Source of the DNA: Ktedonobacter racemifer
GTDB lineage: Bacteria; Chloroflexota; DTOL01; JACQYG01
Direction: 5' to 3'
Length of the DNA: 11,190 bases
Assembly (NCBI GenBank): GCA_020723545.1
Contig: DYIS01000038.1
Span: 2,227-13,416 of the forward strand
The notes below the pieces were generated by a model. That model was not told the DNA's origin, did no database searches, and saw nothing but the letters and a program-made list of their open reading frames with translations. A program made the position numbers and the translations under genes. Every line of letters starts with the position of its first letter. Position 1 is the stretch's first letter. Shown piece by piece: positions 4,572 through 11,190 of this stretch.

Positions 4572-5773
4572 GGATCGCCTACTTCGACTGTTTCTCCGGC
4601 ATCTCCGGCAACATGATCCTGGGGGCGCTCCTGGATGCGGGGTTGCCCCTGGACGACCTTCGGCGGGAGCTAAATAAGCTCCCCTTATCCGGTTACGAGA
4701 TCGAGGCCACCCGCGTCACCAGACAAGGCCTCGCCGGGATCTACGTGGAGGTCCGGGTGCAAGAGGAGCAGCCGGAAAGGACGCTTGGGGACATTCTGGC
4801 GGTCATCGCCGGGAGCACCCTACCTGAAAGGGTTAAGGACCAGAGCCAGCGCATCTTTACCTGCCTGGCGGCGGCGGAGGGCAGGGTGCACGACCAGGAT
4901 GCCGAGGTGGTCCGCCTCCACGAGGTGGGCGCCGTGGATGCTATGGTAGACGTCGTGGGCACCGCTATCGGACTACAGCTCCTGGGGATCGATCGGGTGG
5001 AGTGCTCCCCATTGAACCTAGGCCATGGGTTCGTCAGGGCCCGGCATGGGGTGCTGCCGGTGCCTGCCCCGGCTACCCTGGAACTCTTGAGAGGGGTCCC
5101 CGTCTACAGCCGGGGCGCCGCCCACGAGACGGTAACCCCCACCGGGGCCGCCATCGTCGCCAGCCTGGCCGCCCGCTTCGGCCCCCTGCCCACCATGACT
5201 GTGGAGGGGGTCGGCTACGGGGCAGGAAAGGCCGATCTGGAGAGACCGAACCTCCTGCGCCTGGTCCTGGGCCAGGCCCAAGAGATCGGCCAGGCCTATC
5301 TCAGCGATGCAGTGACCGTGCTGGAGACCAACCTGGACGACATGAACCCCCAGTTCTACGACTACGTGATGGAGCGCCTCTTTGCTGCTGGTGCCCTGGA
5401 CGTGTATCTCACTCCCATCCAGATGAAGAAGAACCGGCCGGGGGTCGCCCTCTCCGTGCTCTGTCACCATGCCCAGGTGGAGGAGATGCTGGCCATCGTC
5501 TTTGCCGAAACCTCCACCCTGGGGGTGCGGGTCTCGGAGAGGACCAGGCGTTGTCTCGAGCGCACCACCACGGTCTTGAGCACCAGGTTCGGCGAGATCC
5601 GGGTCAAGGTGGCGTGCCGTGGCGAGGCCATCCTGCATGTGGCCCCGGAGTATGAGGACTGCAAGAGGGCGGCAAGGCAGCACGGCGTCACCCTCAGCGC
5701 GGTTTACCAGGAGGCAGTGAGACAAGCGATCGAGAATAGCGGACTGCGGAACAGAGCAGATCACATATCTTGA
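4568..5773 (+). CDS. larC: LarC, nickel insertase (cyclometallase) for NPN cofactor
   Basis: LarC inserts nickel into the pyridinium bis-thiocarboxylate mononucleotide in a CTP-dependent reaction, forming the carbon-nickel bond of the cofactor. The 401-residue protein begins MRIAYFDCFSGISGNMILGA, continues with VRLHEVGAVDAMVDVVG, GHGFVRARHGVLPVPAPAT and TPTGAAI, and has the C-terminal LarC2-type block ETNLDDMNPQFYDYVMERL followed by TPIQMKKNRPG. In L. plantarum the gene is split into larC1 and larC2 joined by programmed frameshifting; here one unbroken frame encodes both halves. ATG 4568 overlaps the larB stop and gives the family N-terminus; the open frame further upstream is an overlap with larB. 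An AAGGAGG ribosome site for the next gene begins at its stop codon. Confidence 0.96.
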   Translation: MRIAYFDCFSGISGNMILGALLDAGLPLDDLRRELNKLPLSGYEIEATRVTRQGLAGIYVEVRVQEEQPERTLGDILAVIAGSTLPERVKDQSQRIFTCLAAAEGRVHDQDAEVVRLHEVGAVDAMVDVVGTAIGLQLLGIDRVECSPLNLGHGFVRARHGVLPVPAPATLELLRGVPVYSRGAAHETVTPTGAAIVASLAARFGPLPTMTVEGVGYGAGKADLERPNLLRLVLGQAQEIGQAYLSDAVTVLETNLDDMNPQFYDYVMERLFAAGALDVYLTPIQMKKNRPGVALSVLCHHAQVEEMLAIVFAETSTLGVRVSERTRRCLERTTTVLSTRFGEIRVKVACRGEAILHVAPEYEDCKRAARQHGVTLSAVYQEAVRQAIENSGLRNRADHIS

Positions 5774-5785
5774 AGGAGGTTTTCG

Positions 5786-6799
5786 GTGCATATCCCCGAT
5801 GGATATCTCAGCCCGGCGACCTGCGCCGTGATGTATGCAGCGGCGGCACCCTTTTGGTACCGGGCCAGCCGCAGGGTTCGGGAGATCCTGAGCCACCGGG
5901 CGGTGCCTCTCCTGGCCCTGGTCTCGGCCTTCTCTTTCGTGATCATGATGTTCAACGTCCCCCTGCCCGGAGGCACCACCGGCCATGCCGTGGGCGGCGC
6001 CATCGCCGCCATCGTCCTGGGACCCTGGGGAGCCACCATCGCCATCTCCATTGCCCTGGCCATCCAGGCCCTTTTCTTCGGCGACGGCGGCATCCTGGCC
6101 TTCGGTGCCAACGCCTTCAACATGGCCATCGTCATGCCGCTGGTGGCCTGGTACACCTACCGGGCCATCGCCGGCCGAAGCCCCCTGGCATCGCGCCGGC
6201 GGGTGTTGGCGGGGGCAGTGGCCGGCTGGCTCTCGCTGAACGTGGCGGCCCTCTGCGCCGCCGTGGAGTTCGGCCTCCAGCCCTACCTTTTCCACACTGC
6301 CGACGGGACGCCCCTTTACCAGCCCTACACCCTGGAGGTGGCCGTCCCGGCCATGATGATCCCGCATCTTCTGGCGGCCGGTGTGGTAGAAGGGGTCATC
6401 ACGGCACTCCTGGTGGCCTACTTGCAGCGGGCCAACCAGATCATCCTGGCCCTAGCCGAGCCCACCGCCGGGGTGACGGGCTGGCGGCTTTGGCCCCTCT
6501 GGGTGGGCCTGGCAGCCCTGGTCATCCTCACGCCCTTGGGCCTCCTCGCTCCCGGCACCGCCTGGGGGGAGTGGGGGGCGGATGAGCTCCAAGGTATGTT
6601 GGGCTTCGTGCCGCGGGGGCTGGAGGGGCTCTCCGGTCTCTGGCCGGCTCCGCTTCCCGATTATGCCGTGCCGGGGCTGGGAGCGGTCCCCGGCTACCTG
6701 GTCTCGGCAGCGATAGGCATTGGCCTGGCCGCCGCCGTCCTTTTGGTGATCGGCCGGCTTTTAGCCCGCCCGAGGGCTGGCGCTCGTCCTCAAGTTTAG
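5786..6799 (+). CDS. cbiM: Nickel/cobalt ECF transporter substrate-binding membrane protein CbiM/NikM, with NikN-like C-terminus
   Basis: Integral membrane S-component that binds the metal ion. The GTG start (5786) follows a strong AAGGAGG (5773-5779) and gives the invariant N-terminus MHIPDGYLSP; in solved NikM structures the N-terminal amine and His2 bind Ni2+, and His67 here (in TTGHAVGG) matches another ligand. Several hydrophobic segments fill residues 12-240, including GDGGILAFGANAFNMAIVMP, a CbiM hallmark. After the core come ~100 residues with a loop containing PRGLEGLSGLWPAPLPDYAVPG and one more membrane helix, which resembles the small subunit NikN/CbiN fused on. Nickel rather than cobalt is inferred from the adjacent lar genes and cooT and the lack of cobalamin genes. 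It is followed by the transmembrane and ATPase components 17 and 10 bases apart. Confidence 0.94.
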   Translation: MHIPDGYLSPATCAVMYAAAAPFWYRASRRVREILSHRAVPLLALVSAFSFVIMMFNVPLPGGTTGHAVGGAIAAIVLGPWGATIAISIALAIQALFFGDGGILAFGANAFNMAIVMPLVAWYTYRAIAGRSPLASRRRVLAGAVAGWLSLNVAALCAAVEFGLQPYLFHTADGTPLYQPYTLEVAVPAMMIPHLLAAGVVEGVITALLVAYLQRANQIILALAEPTAGVTGWRLWPLWVGLAALVILTPLGLLAPGTAWGEWGADELQGMLGFVPRGLEGLSGLWPAPLPDYAVPGLGAVPGYLVSAAIGIGLAAAVLLVIGRLLARPRAGARPQV

Positions 6800-6816
6800 G
6801 CGCGTCCATTCCGGAT

Positions 6817-7650
6817 ATGATCATGCGACGAGGTGATTTCCTGGCCGGAAGCCTGGCTGCCATCGGCCAGGCCCTGGAGGGCACCCTCTTTGCCGAGGAG
6901 ATCGGGTGCCGCCCTGGCCTGCTCCAGGGCCTGGACCCCCGGGTCAAGATCGGCACCTTCCTTCTCTTGCTGATCGCCGCTAACCTCTCCCGGAGCCTGG
7001 CGGTCCTCGTTCTTCTCTACCTGCTGACCTTGCTCCTGGCCTGGTCCTCTCGGGTGCCCTTGGGCTTCTTCGTCCGGCGGGTATGGATCTTCATCCCCCT
7101 CTTCACCGGCCTCATCGCCCTCCCGGCCATCTTAAACATTTTCACCCCAGGGCAGCCGGTCCTCGTCCTGTGGCCCAATCCCCTCATCGCCGTCACCGCC
7201 CAGGGACTGCGAACCGCTGCCTTTCTCCTCCTGCGGGTGGGCACCTCGGTCTCCTTCGCCGTCCTGCTCATCCTCACCACCCCCTGGAATGCCTTGTTGG
7301 AGGCCCTGGGAGCGCTGGGGGTGCCAGAGGCCTTCCTCCTGACCCTGGCCATGAGCTACCGCTACATCTACCTCTTGCTCCACACGGCCAGTGACATGTT
7401 CCTGTCCCGAAGGAGCCGCCTGGTGGGACGGCCCGACGCTGCCGAGGGCCGGCGCTGGCTGGCGGCGGCAATGGGCGCGCTCCTGGACCGGTCCTTCCAG
7501 CTAAGCAACGAGGTCTACCTGGCCATGCTTTCCCAGGGTTTCCGGGGACGGCCCCGGCTAATCGAGGGTTTCCGAACCCGCGGTCGCGACTGGCTCTGGG
7601 GTGGCGTGAGCCTATCCGTCGCCCTGGGGGCCATTTATCTGGGGAGCTAA
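6817..7650 (+). CDS. cbiQ: ECF transporter transmembrane (T) component CbiQ/NikQ
   Basis: The T-component links the metal-binding CbiM to the ATPase. The 277-residue protein has LDPRVKIGTFLLLLIAANLS near the start (typical of CbiQ), several membrane helices between residues ~45 and 170, MSYRYIYLLL and then the basic MFLSRRSRLVG segment, and a QGFRGRPR motif near the C-terminus where the family has its ATPase-coupling helices; a final hydrophobic helix closes the protein. The start is ATG 6817; ATG 6823 in the same frame is equally possible because no strong ribosome site is seen (only GGA at 6813-6815). It stands between the CbiM and CbiO genes, the usual order. Confidence 0.93.
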   Translation: MIMRRGDFLAGSLAAIGQALEGTLFAEEIGCRPGLLQGLDPRVKIGTFLLLLIAANLSRSLAVLVLLYLLTLLLAWSSRVPLGFFVRRVWIFIPLFTGLIALPAILNIFTPGQPVLVLWPNPLIAVTAQGLRTAAFLLLRVGTSVSFAVLLILTTPWNALLEALGALGVPEAFLLTLAMSYRYIYLLLHTASDMFLSRRSRLVGRPDAAEGRRWLAAAMGALLDRSFQLSNEVYLAMLSQGFRGRPRLIEGFRTRGRDWLWGGVSLSVALGAIYLGS

Positions 7651-7660
7651 GGAGTTTCGC

Positions 7661-8782
7661 ATGGGAGAGCCGGTCTTCGAGTTGGAGAATGTGTACTACG
7701 TCTACGAGGGGGGAGCGGTGGCCCTGGAAGGAGTGAGCCTGCGCATTGAGAGGGGGGAAAGGGTGGCCGTCCTGGGGGCCAACGGTTCAGGCAAGAGCAC
7801 CCTCCTGAAGCTCTTGGACGGCCTCTACTTTCCCTCCGCCGGGGAGGTGAAGGGCTTCGGCCTGTCTATGCCAGAGGCGGCCTTCCGGGACGAGGCCTTC
7901 ACCTACGACTTCCGGCGGCGGGTGGGGCTGGTCTTTCAGGACCCCGATGTCCAGCTTTTCCTCCCCACCGTCTGGCAGGAGGTGACCTTCGCCCCCTTGC
8001 AATTGGGCCTCTCCCGGGAGAAAGTGCGGGAGCGCAGCGAATGGGCCCTGGCCTTCCTGGGCATCGGGAAACTGCGAGGCCGGGCCCCACACCGCCTCAG
8101 CCTGGGAGAGAAGAAGAAAGTAGCCCTGGCCTCCGTTCTCTCTCTGGCACCGGAGGTATTGCTCCTGGACGAGCCCACGGCCAACCTGGACCCCCGCAGC
8201 GCCAGCCGGCTGGTGGACTTCATCGCCGACCTGGGAAGAGAGGGCAAGACCGTGGTCACCGCCACCCATGACCTGGACATTGTGGAGGAGATCGCCGATC
8301 GGGCTCTGGTCTTCGGTGAGGATCACCGCCTCCTGGCCCAGGGGCAGCCAACCTCTCTCCTGGCCGATCGGGACCTCCTGGAGCAGGGCAACCTGGTGCA
8401 CGAGCATCGCCACGCCCATGCCGCCACCATCCACGCCCATCCTCACCGCCACGCCCCGTTTCATGAGCACGAGCATCCCCAGCGAGGGATGGCGGGGGAG
8501 CCGGAAGAGCCGGCCGCCAGGGGCCCGGAGGACCTGCTACAGTTGCAGCGCCTCCTCCCTCTCTGGATTGAGCATAACCGGGAACACGCCACCGTCTTCC
8601 GGGAGTGGGCTCGAAAGGCAGAGGCCCTGGAGAAGGAGAAGGAGAAGGAGAAGCCCGGCATGACGCGGGGGATCGCTCAGGCCGCCGAGGCGCTGGACGC
8701 TGCCACCCAAGCCCTCGCTCTGGCCCTGAGGGGCGGTGATGAAACCGACGTTTCACACCAAGTACGTCCCGAGCCGAGCTAA
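7661..8782 (+). CDS. cbiO: ECF transporter ATPase CbiO/NikO with His-rich tail and extra C-terminal domain
   Basis: ABC-type ATPase that powers Ni2+/Co2+ uptake. It has Walker A GANGSGKS (residues 39-46), Q-loop Q93 (VFQDPDVQLF), signature LSLGEKKKVALA (147-157, the variant usual in CbiO), Walker B VLLLDE (166-171) and H-loop His203 (ATHDLD). ATG 7661 follows AAGGAG (7649-7654). At 373 residues it is ~100 longer than a plain CbiO. Residues 247-272 hold 11 histidines in 26 positions, a likely metal-binding stretch, followed by a helical region with LPLWIEHNREHATVFREWA, an EKEKEKEK run and an Ala-rich helix near the end. The last part resembles a small domain I have seen next to nickel/cobalt transport proteins (recently named DUF8180, from memory). 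The tail may buffer nickel in the cytoplasm or sense its level. Last gene of the plus-strand block; 106 bases separate it from a convergent gene. Confidence 0.94.
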   Translation: MGEPVFELENVYYVYEGGAVALEGVSLRIERGERVAVLGANGSGKSTLLKLLDGLYFPSAGEVKGFGLSMPEAAFRDEAFTYDFRRRVGLVFQDPDVQLFLPTVWQEVTFAPLQLGLSREKVRERSEWALAFLGIGKLRGRAPHRLSLGEKKKVALASVLSLAPEVLLLDEPTANLDPRSASRLVDFIADLGREGKTVVTATHDLDIVEEIADRALVFGEDHRLLAQGQPTSLLADRDLLEQGNLVHEHRHAHAATIHAHPHRHAPFHEHEHPQRGMAGEPEEPAARGPEDLLQLQRLLPLWIEHNREHATVFREWARKAEALEKEKEKEKPGMTRGIAQAAEALDAATQALALALRGGDETDVSHQVRPEPS

Positions 8783-8888
8783 CAGCAGCGGGCTCACGTC
8801 CAGCACCACTGGCACCACCTCAAAGTCGAGTCTGCAACTGGTGGCTGAAACGATGGAGATCCCCAAAAGGTGGAGGTTCAGTTTCGGC

Positions 8889-9707
8889 TCAGATGCGGAA
8901 TACCTCGATCAGCTTCTTCTCCGCTTCTCCCTCGATGGTTGCCTCGACTTCCACGTACGCTTCCAGGCCTGAACCCTGCAATTTGTCCTTTAACAACTCA
9001 TCGAGCTGGAAGATACCAGCGGAATTGCTCATCCGTACGGCGATGCGGATGGGCTTCTCCTTCCCACGCTCGATCGCCACCTGCTCGATGGCTGAGGCGG
9101 ACACAGAGTGGATATTCACCTTGCCCGCTTCAAAGGGGATCCGCGACCGACCTTTGGCCATGTCCAGGGCATCGGCGACCCGCACAATGCCCGCTTCAAC
9201 CGTCAGCGGGTGCCCGCCAGCCCGATGGGCGATGATGGCGTGCAAGACCTCCGAGCTGATGATGACCCGCTCCGGGACAGCGTAGATGTCGGCCAGAAGC
9301 TCCTTCAGCTTGGGGGCCGCCAGGAACAAACTGTAGTGTTCATGGTCATAACGATGGATGGCCATGCCGATGTCGTGCAGCAGTGCGGTGAGGACGACCA
9401 CCACCTCCGCGTCCTCCACCGTCAGGCCGTGGTCGTGCACGATACTGGGCTGGACGCCATGCTCCACCAGCAGCCTGAGCAGCTTCACCGCGATGTTGGC
9501 GATGATCTGGACATGGACCGGGCCGTGATCGCTTATTCCCAGGCGATCCACGGCGTTGACGTTGGCAGCTCGCCAGAGGGCAAAGTACTCCGCGTCAGCA
9601 TTAACCCTGTCGATCACCTGCTGCAGACGCGGGTTATGGCGGGCAGGAACCCGGATCACCACCACGTGGGCGGGCGCCAGCTCTTCACCCGTCGAGACCT
9701 CTACCAT
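8889..9707 (-). CDS. HD-domain phosphohydrolase
   Basis: A 272-residue soluble protein with a metal-dependent HD domain. The motif residues are His61/His65 in SDHGPVHVQIIAN, His111-Asp112 in LTALLHDIGMAIHR, and Asp179/Asp182 in VRVADALDMAKGRSR; His161 in AIIAHRAGG adds a further possible ligand. The C-terminal ~85 residues (IHSVSASAIEQVAIERGKEK and on) form a second, beta-rich region that may bind a ligand or another subunit. HD proteins of this type cleave phosphoesters, often nucleotides or second messengers; the substrate here is unknown. The start at 9707 has a good ribosome site (GAAAGGAAAG, about 9713-9722). It lies downstream of the S2P gene on the same strand, probably in one operon, and converges with cbiO. 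Confidence 0.9.
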   Translation of the reverse strand: MVEVSTGEELAPAHVVVIRVPARHNPRLQQVIDRVNADAEYFALWRAANVNAVDRLGISDHGPVHVQIIANIAVKLLRLLVEHGVQPSIVHDHGLTVEDAEVVVVLTALLHDIGMAIHRYDHEHYSLFLAAPKLKELLADIYAVPERVIISSEVLHAIIAHRAGGHPLTVEAGIVRVADALDMAKGRSRIPFEAGKVNIHSVSASAIEQVAIERGKEKPIRIAVRMSNSAGIFQLDELLKDKLQGSGLEAYVEVEATIEGEAEKKLIEVFRI

Positions 9708-9719
9708 TTCACTTTCCTT

Positions 9720-9863
9720 TCATTGGTCATCTTCTTCAAATTCCATTATGTTGCACCCCTCGACCCCCAGCAAACTCAGGCCGCGGGTGTTGGCATCCAT
9801 GTCCACGATGCCGTAGGACAGGGTGAACCATAAGTGCCCGGCGCTGGTAGCGAACTTTCCCAC
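9720..9863 (-). CDS. Possible small protein (47 aa) between S2P and HD genes
   Basis: I do not recognise this frame. Read from GTG at 9863-9861 it gives 47 residues, with GHLWFTLSYGIVDMDANT, then LLGVEGCNIMEFEEDDQ and a stop 12 bases before the HD start. The composition (alternating hydrophobic stretches, acidic end, one Cys) looks protein-like. An AAGGT sequence lies just upstream of the GTG. The same frame is open back to a TTG at 9932, but the extra 23 residues are rich in Arg, Ser and Pro and have no ribosome site, so I prefer the short version. If real, it belongs to the S2P-HD operon. A gene remnant or chance frame is possible. Confidence 0.4.
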   Translation of the reverse strand: MGKFATSAGHLWFTLSYGIVDMDANTRGLSLLGVEGCNIMEFEEDDQ

Positions 9864-9938
9864 ACCTACCTTACTGCTTGCCGTCCAGCGCGGTCCAATG
9901 CCCGGGCGGCTCCGCGCTTCACGGTTAGCCAAGACGTT

Positions 9939-11060
9939 TCATACCCCCAGCTCCGCCCGGGTGTGGATGAAGGTAAGGACGCTGTCCCGGGCCAGGATGC
10001 CCAGGAGCCGGTGACCTTCCATCACCGGTAACTGGTTGACGCCTTCCGCTGTCATCTCCTCCAGGGCCGACCAGAGCCCTTGGTTCGGCCCCACCGTCTT
10101 GAGCTTCTCTAACGGCGTCATGACCTCTTCCACGACGGTGGTGCCCCAACGTTCGCGGGGCACGGTCTTGATGTTGTGAATGGTCAGGAGCCCCCGCACC
10201 TGTTCACCCTCCATCACGGGGTAACACCGCCGGCCGGTGGCCAGGACGTGCTCGTGGACCAACTCCTCCAGGGTCAGCCTTGGGGGAAGGGGCTCACAAT
10301 CCTGGCTCATGATCTCCCGCACTGCGTGCCCGGTCAGCAGGCGCTGCACCGCCACCTGTCGGTAGCTGGTCTGGGCGGCGTTGTCCAGGAACCAGCCGAT
10401 GAAGGCGATCCATAGGCCATTGAGCCAGTTGCCTCCGAAGACCTGCCAGACGCCAATGAGGATGAACAAGTAAGCGACCCCCTGTCCCACCAGGGAGGCC
10501 CAACGGGTGGCCTCTTCCAGATTCCGGCTGATGCCCCAGAGGATGGCCCGCAGCACTCGCCCGCCGTCCAGGGGGAAGCCGGGAATGAGGTTGAAGGCCC
10601 CTAAGAGGGCGTTGATGCTGGCCAGGTACAGGCTGAAAGCCGCCAGGGGCTGGCTGACCGGACCCGCGGCCAGCCACAGGACGGCGAACAGCCCCGCCAA
10701 AATAAAGCTGCTCAGGGGGCCCACCAGGGCCATCGTAAACTCCATGCCGGCCGTCCGTGGCTCCTCGGTGATCTCCGACACGCCACCGAAGATAAAAAGC
10801 ACAATGCCGCGGACGGGCAGCCCCTTGGCCCTGGCCACCGCCGAGTGGGCCAGCTCATGCACCAGCACCGAAACGAAGAAGAGCAAGCTGGTGGCCAGCC
10901 CCACCGCCCAGGCTAAGGCCGGGGGCCAGTCAGGATACTGGTGCGGGAAATAGGAGCCGCCCAGGCTCCAGGTGATGAGCACAAAGATCACCAGCCAGCT
11001 AACATGCACCGCCACCGGGATGCCGAGGATACGGCCCAGGCTGAAGGAACTCTTCATCAT
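9939..11060 (-). CDS. Site-2-protease-like M50 metallopeptidase with two CBS domains
   Basis: A 373-residue membrane protein of the M50 (S2P/SpoIVFB-like) family with CBS domains. Zinc-site motifs are HELAH (residues 68-72) within a membrane helix (SVLVHELAHSAVARAKG) and NLIPGFPLDGGR (157-168), supplying the third ligand Asp. About six hydrophobic segments cover residues 15-225. The cytoplasmic C-terminus has two CBS repeats: one from ~245 (AVREIMSQDCEPLPP, CYPVMEGEQVRGLLT) and one from ~312 (VVEEVMTPLEKLKTV, QLPVMEGHRLLGIL). CBS pairs bind adenine nucleotides, so proteolysis may respond to energy state. S2P enzymes cut transmembrane segments of regulators such as anti-sigma factors; the target here is unknown. 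ATG 11060 (a second ATG follows at once) has AGGAGG about six bases upstream. First gene of a minus-strand operon. Confidence 0.95.
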   Translation of the reverse strand: MMKSSFSLGRILGIPVAVHVSWLVIFVLITWSLGGSYFPHQYPDWPPALAWAVGLATSLLFFVSVLVHELAHSAVARAKGLPVRGIVLFIFGGVSEITEEPRTAGMEFTMALVGPLSSFILAGLFAVLWLAAGPVSQPLAAFSLYLASINALLGAFNLIPGFPLDGGRVLRAILWGISRNLEEATRWASLVGQGVAYLFILIGVWQVFGGNWLNGLWIAFIGWFLDNAAQTSYRQVAVQRLLTGHAVREIMSQDCEPLPPRLTLEELVHEHVLATGRRCYPVMEGEQVRGLLTIHNIKTVPRERWGTTVVEEVMTPLEKLKTVGPNQGLWSALEEMTAEGVNQLPVMEGHRLLGILARDSVLTFIHTRAELGV

Positions 11061-11078
11061 CAGATGCCTCCTACCTTA

Positions 11079-11105
11079 TGATACACAATCTGATACAGTT
11101 TATCA
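11079..11105. repeat. TGATACA direct and inverted repeats upstream of the S2P gene
   Basis: TGATACA occurs at 11079-11085 and again at 11091-11097, 12 bases apart, and the second copy forms an inverted repeat with TATCA at 11101-11105 (TGATA-N5-TATCA). The cluster overlaps the predicted -10 box and start region of the S2P gene on the minus strand, a fitting place for a repressor site. The regulator is unknown. Confidence 0.4.
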
Positions 11106-11126
11106 CGCCCGCTCTGCATTTTACAA
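11099..11126 (-). promoter_or_regulatory. Possible promoter of the S2P-HD operon
   Basis: On the minus strand TTGTAA (11126-11121) and GATAAA (11104-11099) are spaced by 16 bases and lie about 40 bases before the S2P start. Both boxes are imperfect. The surrounding 130 bases are the only AT-richer stretch at this end, which supports a promoter here. Confidence 0.4.
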
Positions 11127-11168
11127 GATGCTCATCCTAACTCGGACAAGCCGAAACCAAACTGGAAC

Positions 11169-11190
11169 CGCAAAGACGCGAAGGGCGCGA
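11169..11190. repeat. Start of a short GC(A/G)AAG-type tandem repeat at window edge
   Basis: CGCAAAGA, CGCGAAGGG and CGCGA follow each other, imperfect 8-9 base units cut off by the window end. Similar runs (cgcaaagacgcaaagg-like) occur between genes in many environmental bacteria, from memory. The full length cannot be seen here. Confidence 0.4.

Noticed and set aside
5018..6367. Long antisense frame of about 449 codons opposite larC and cbiM
   Set aside because: Low-complexity Gly/His/Asp-rich translation typical of the antisense of GC-rich genes; both genes it opposes are well identified.
8783..8888. Minus-strand frame reading LNLHLLGISIVSATS then CRLDFEVVPVVLD in the cbiO-HD gap
   Set aside because: It looks slightly protein-like, perhaps a protease-fold remnant, but has no start codon with a ribosome site and is only about 45 codons. 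No clear terminator was found in this gap either.
1..11190. CRISPR array, insertion sequence or phage genes
   Set aside because: No regularly spaced repeats, transposase, integrase or terminal inverted repeats were seen on either strand.

Overview
The window is a GC-rich bacterial segment with tightly packed genes, frequent GTG and TTG starts, and several ATGA stop/start overlaps. Gene content (selenoprotein SelD, nickel-pincer cofactor genes, CooT, a nickel/cobalt ECF transporter, DUF3842, an M50 protease with CBS domains) suggests an anaerobic or thermophilic lineage. Chloroflexota or a deep-branching Firmicute are my best guesses, but this is inference from content and style, not a phylogenetic placement.

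Layout, plus strand. (1) Bases 3-647: 3' part of an OmpR/PhoB-type response regulator, cut by the window edge. (2) Bases 644-1928: a selenium block. A broken chimera of a NifS-like cysteine desulfurase/selenocysteine lyase start and a DUF3343 (putative Se carrier) end overlaps selD by ATGA. selD is itself a selenoprotein gene with an in-frame TGA at codon 17, so a naive gene caller would start it too late. (3) Bases 1967-1999: a perfect nested palindrome. (4) Bases 2047-2475: a DUF3842 protein. (5) Bases 2472-2581: a strong sigma-70-type promoter, two small hairpins with the same AUGAA loop, and an intrinsic terminator, together resembling an attenuator or riboswitch leader. (6) Bases 2650-8782: a nickel block with cooT, larE, larB, larC and the ECF transporter genes cbiM/nikM, cbiQ/nikQ and cbiO/nikO.

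Minus strand, convergent: a site-2-protease-like M50 peptidase with two CBS domains (9939-11060), then a possible 47-residue protein (9720-9863), then an HD-domain phosphohydrolase (8889-9707). The S2P promoter region carries TGATACA repeats, and the right edge enters a GC(A/G)AAG-type short repeat.

How the parts fit: CbiM/Q/O would import Ni2+ (or Co2+), and CooT and the His-rich tail of the ATPase could bind or buffer it. LarB carboxylates and hydrolyses nicotinic acid adenine dinucleotide, LarE adds sulfur, and LarC inserts nickel to make the nickel-pincer nucleotide (NPN). No LarA-type enzyme that would use NPN is in the window. The leader before cooT is the natural control point for this block and is the most interesting unexplained element, together with the selenoprotein selD and the collapsed desulfurase-DUF3343 gene.
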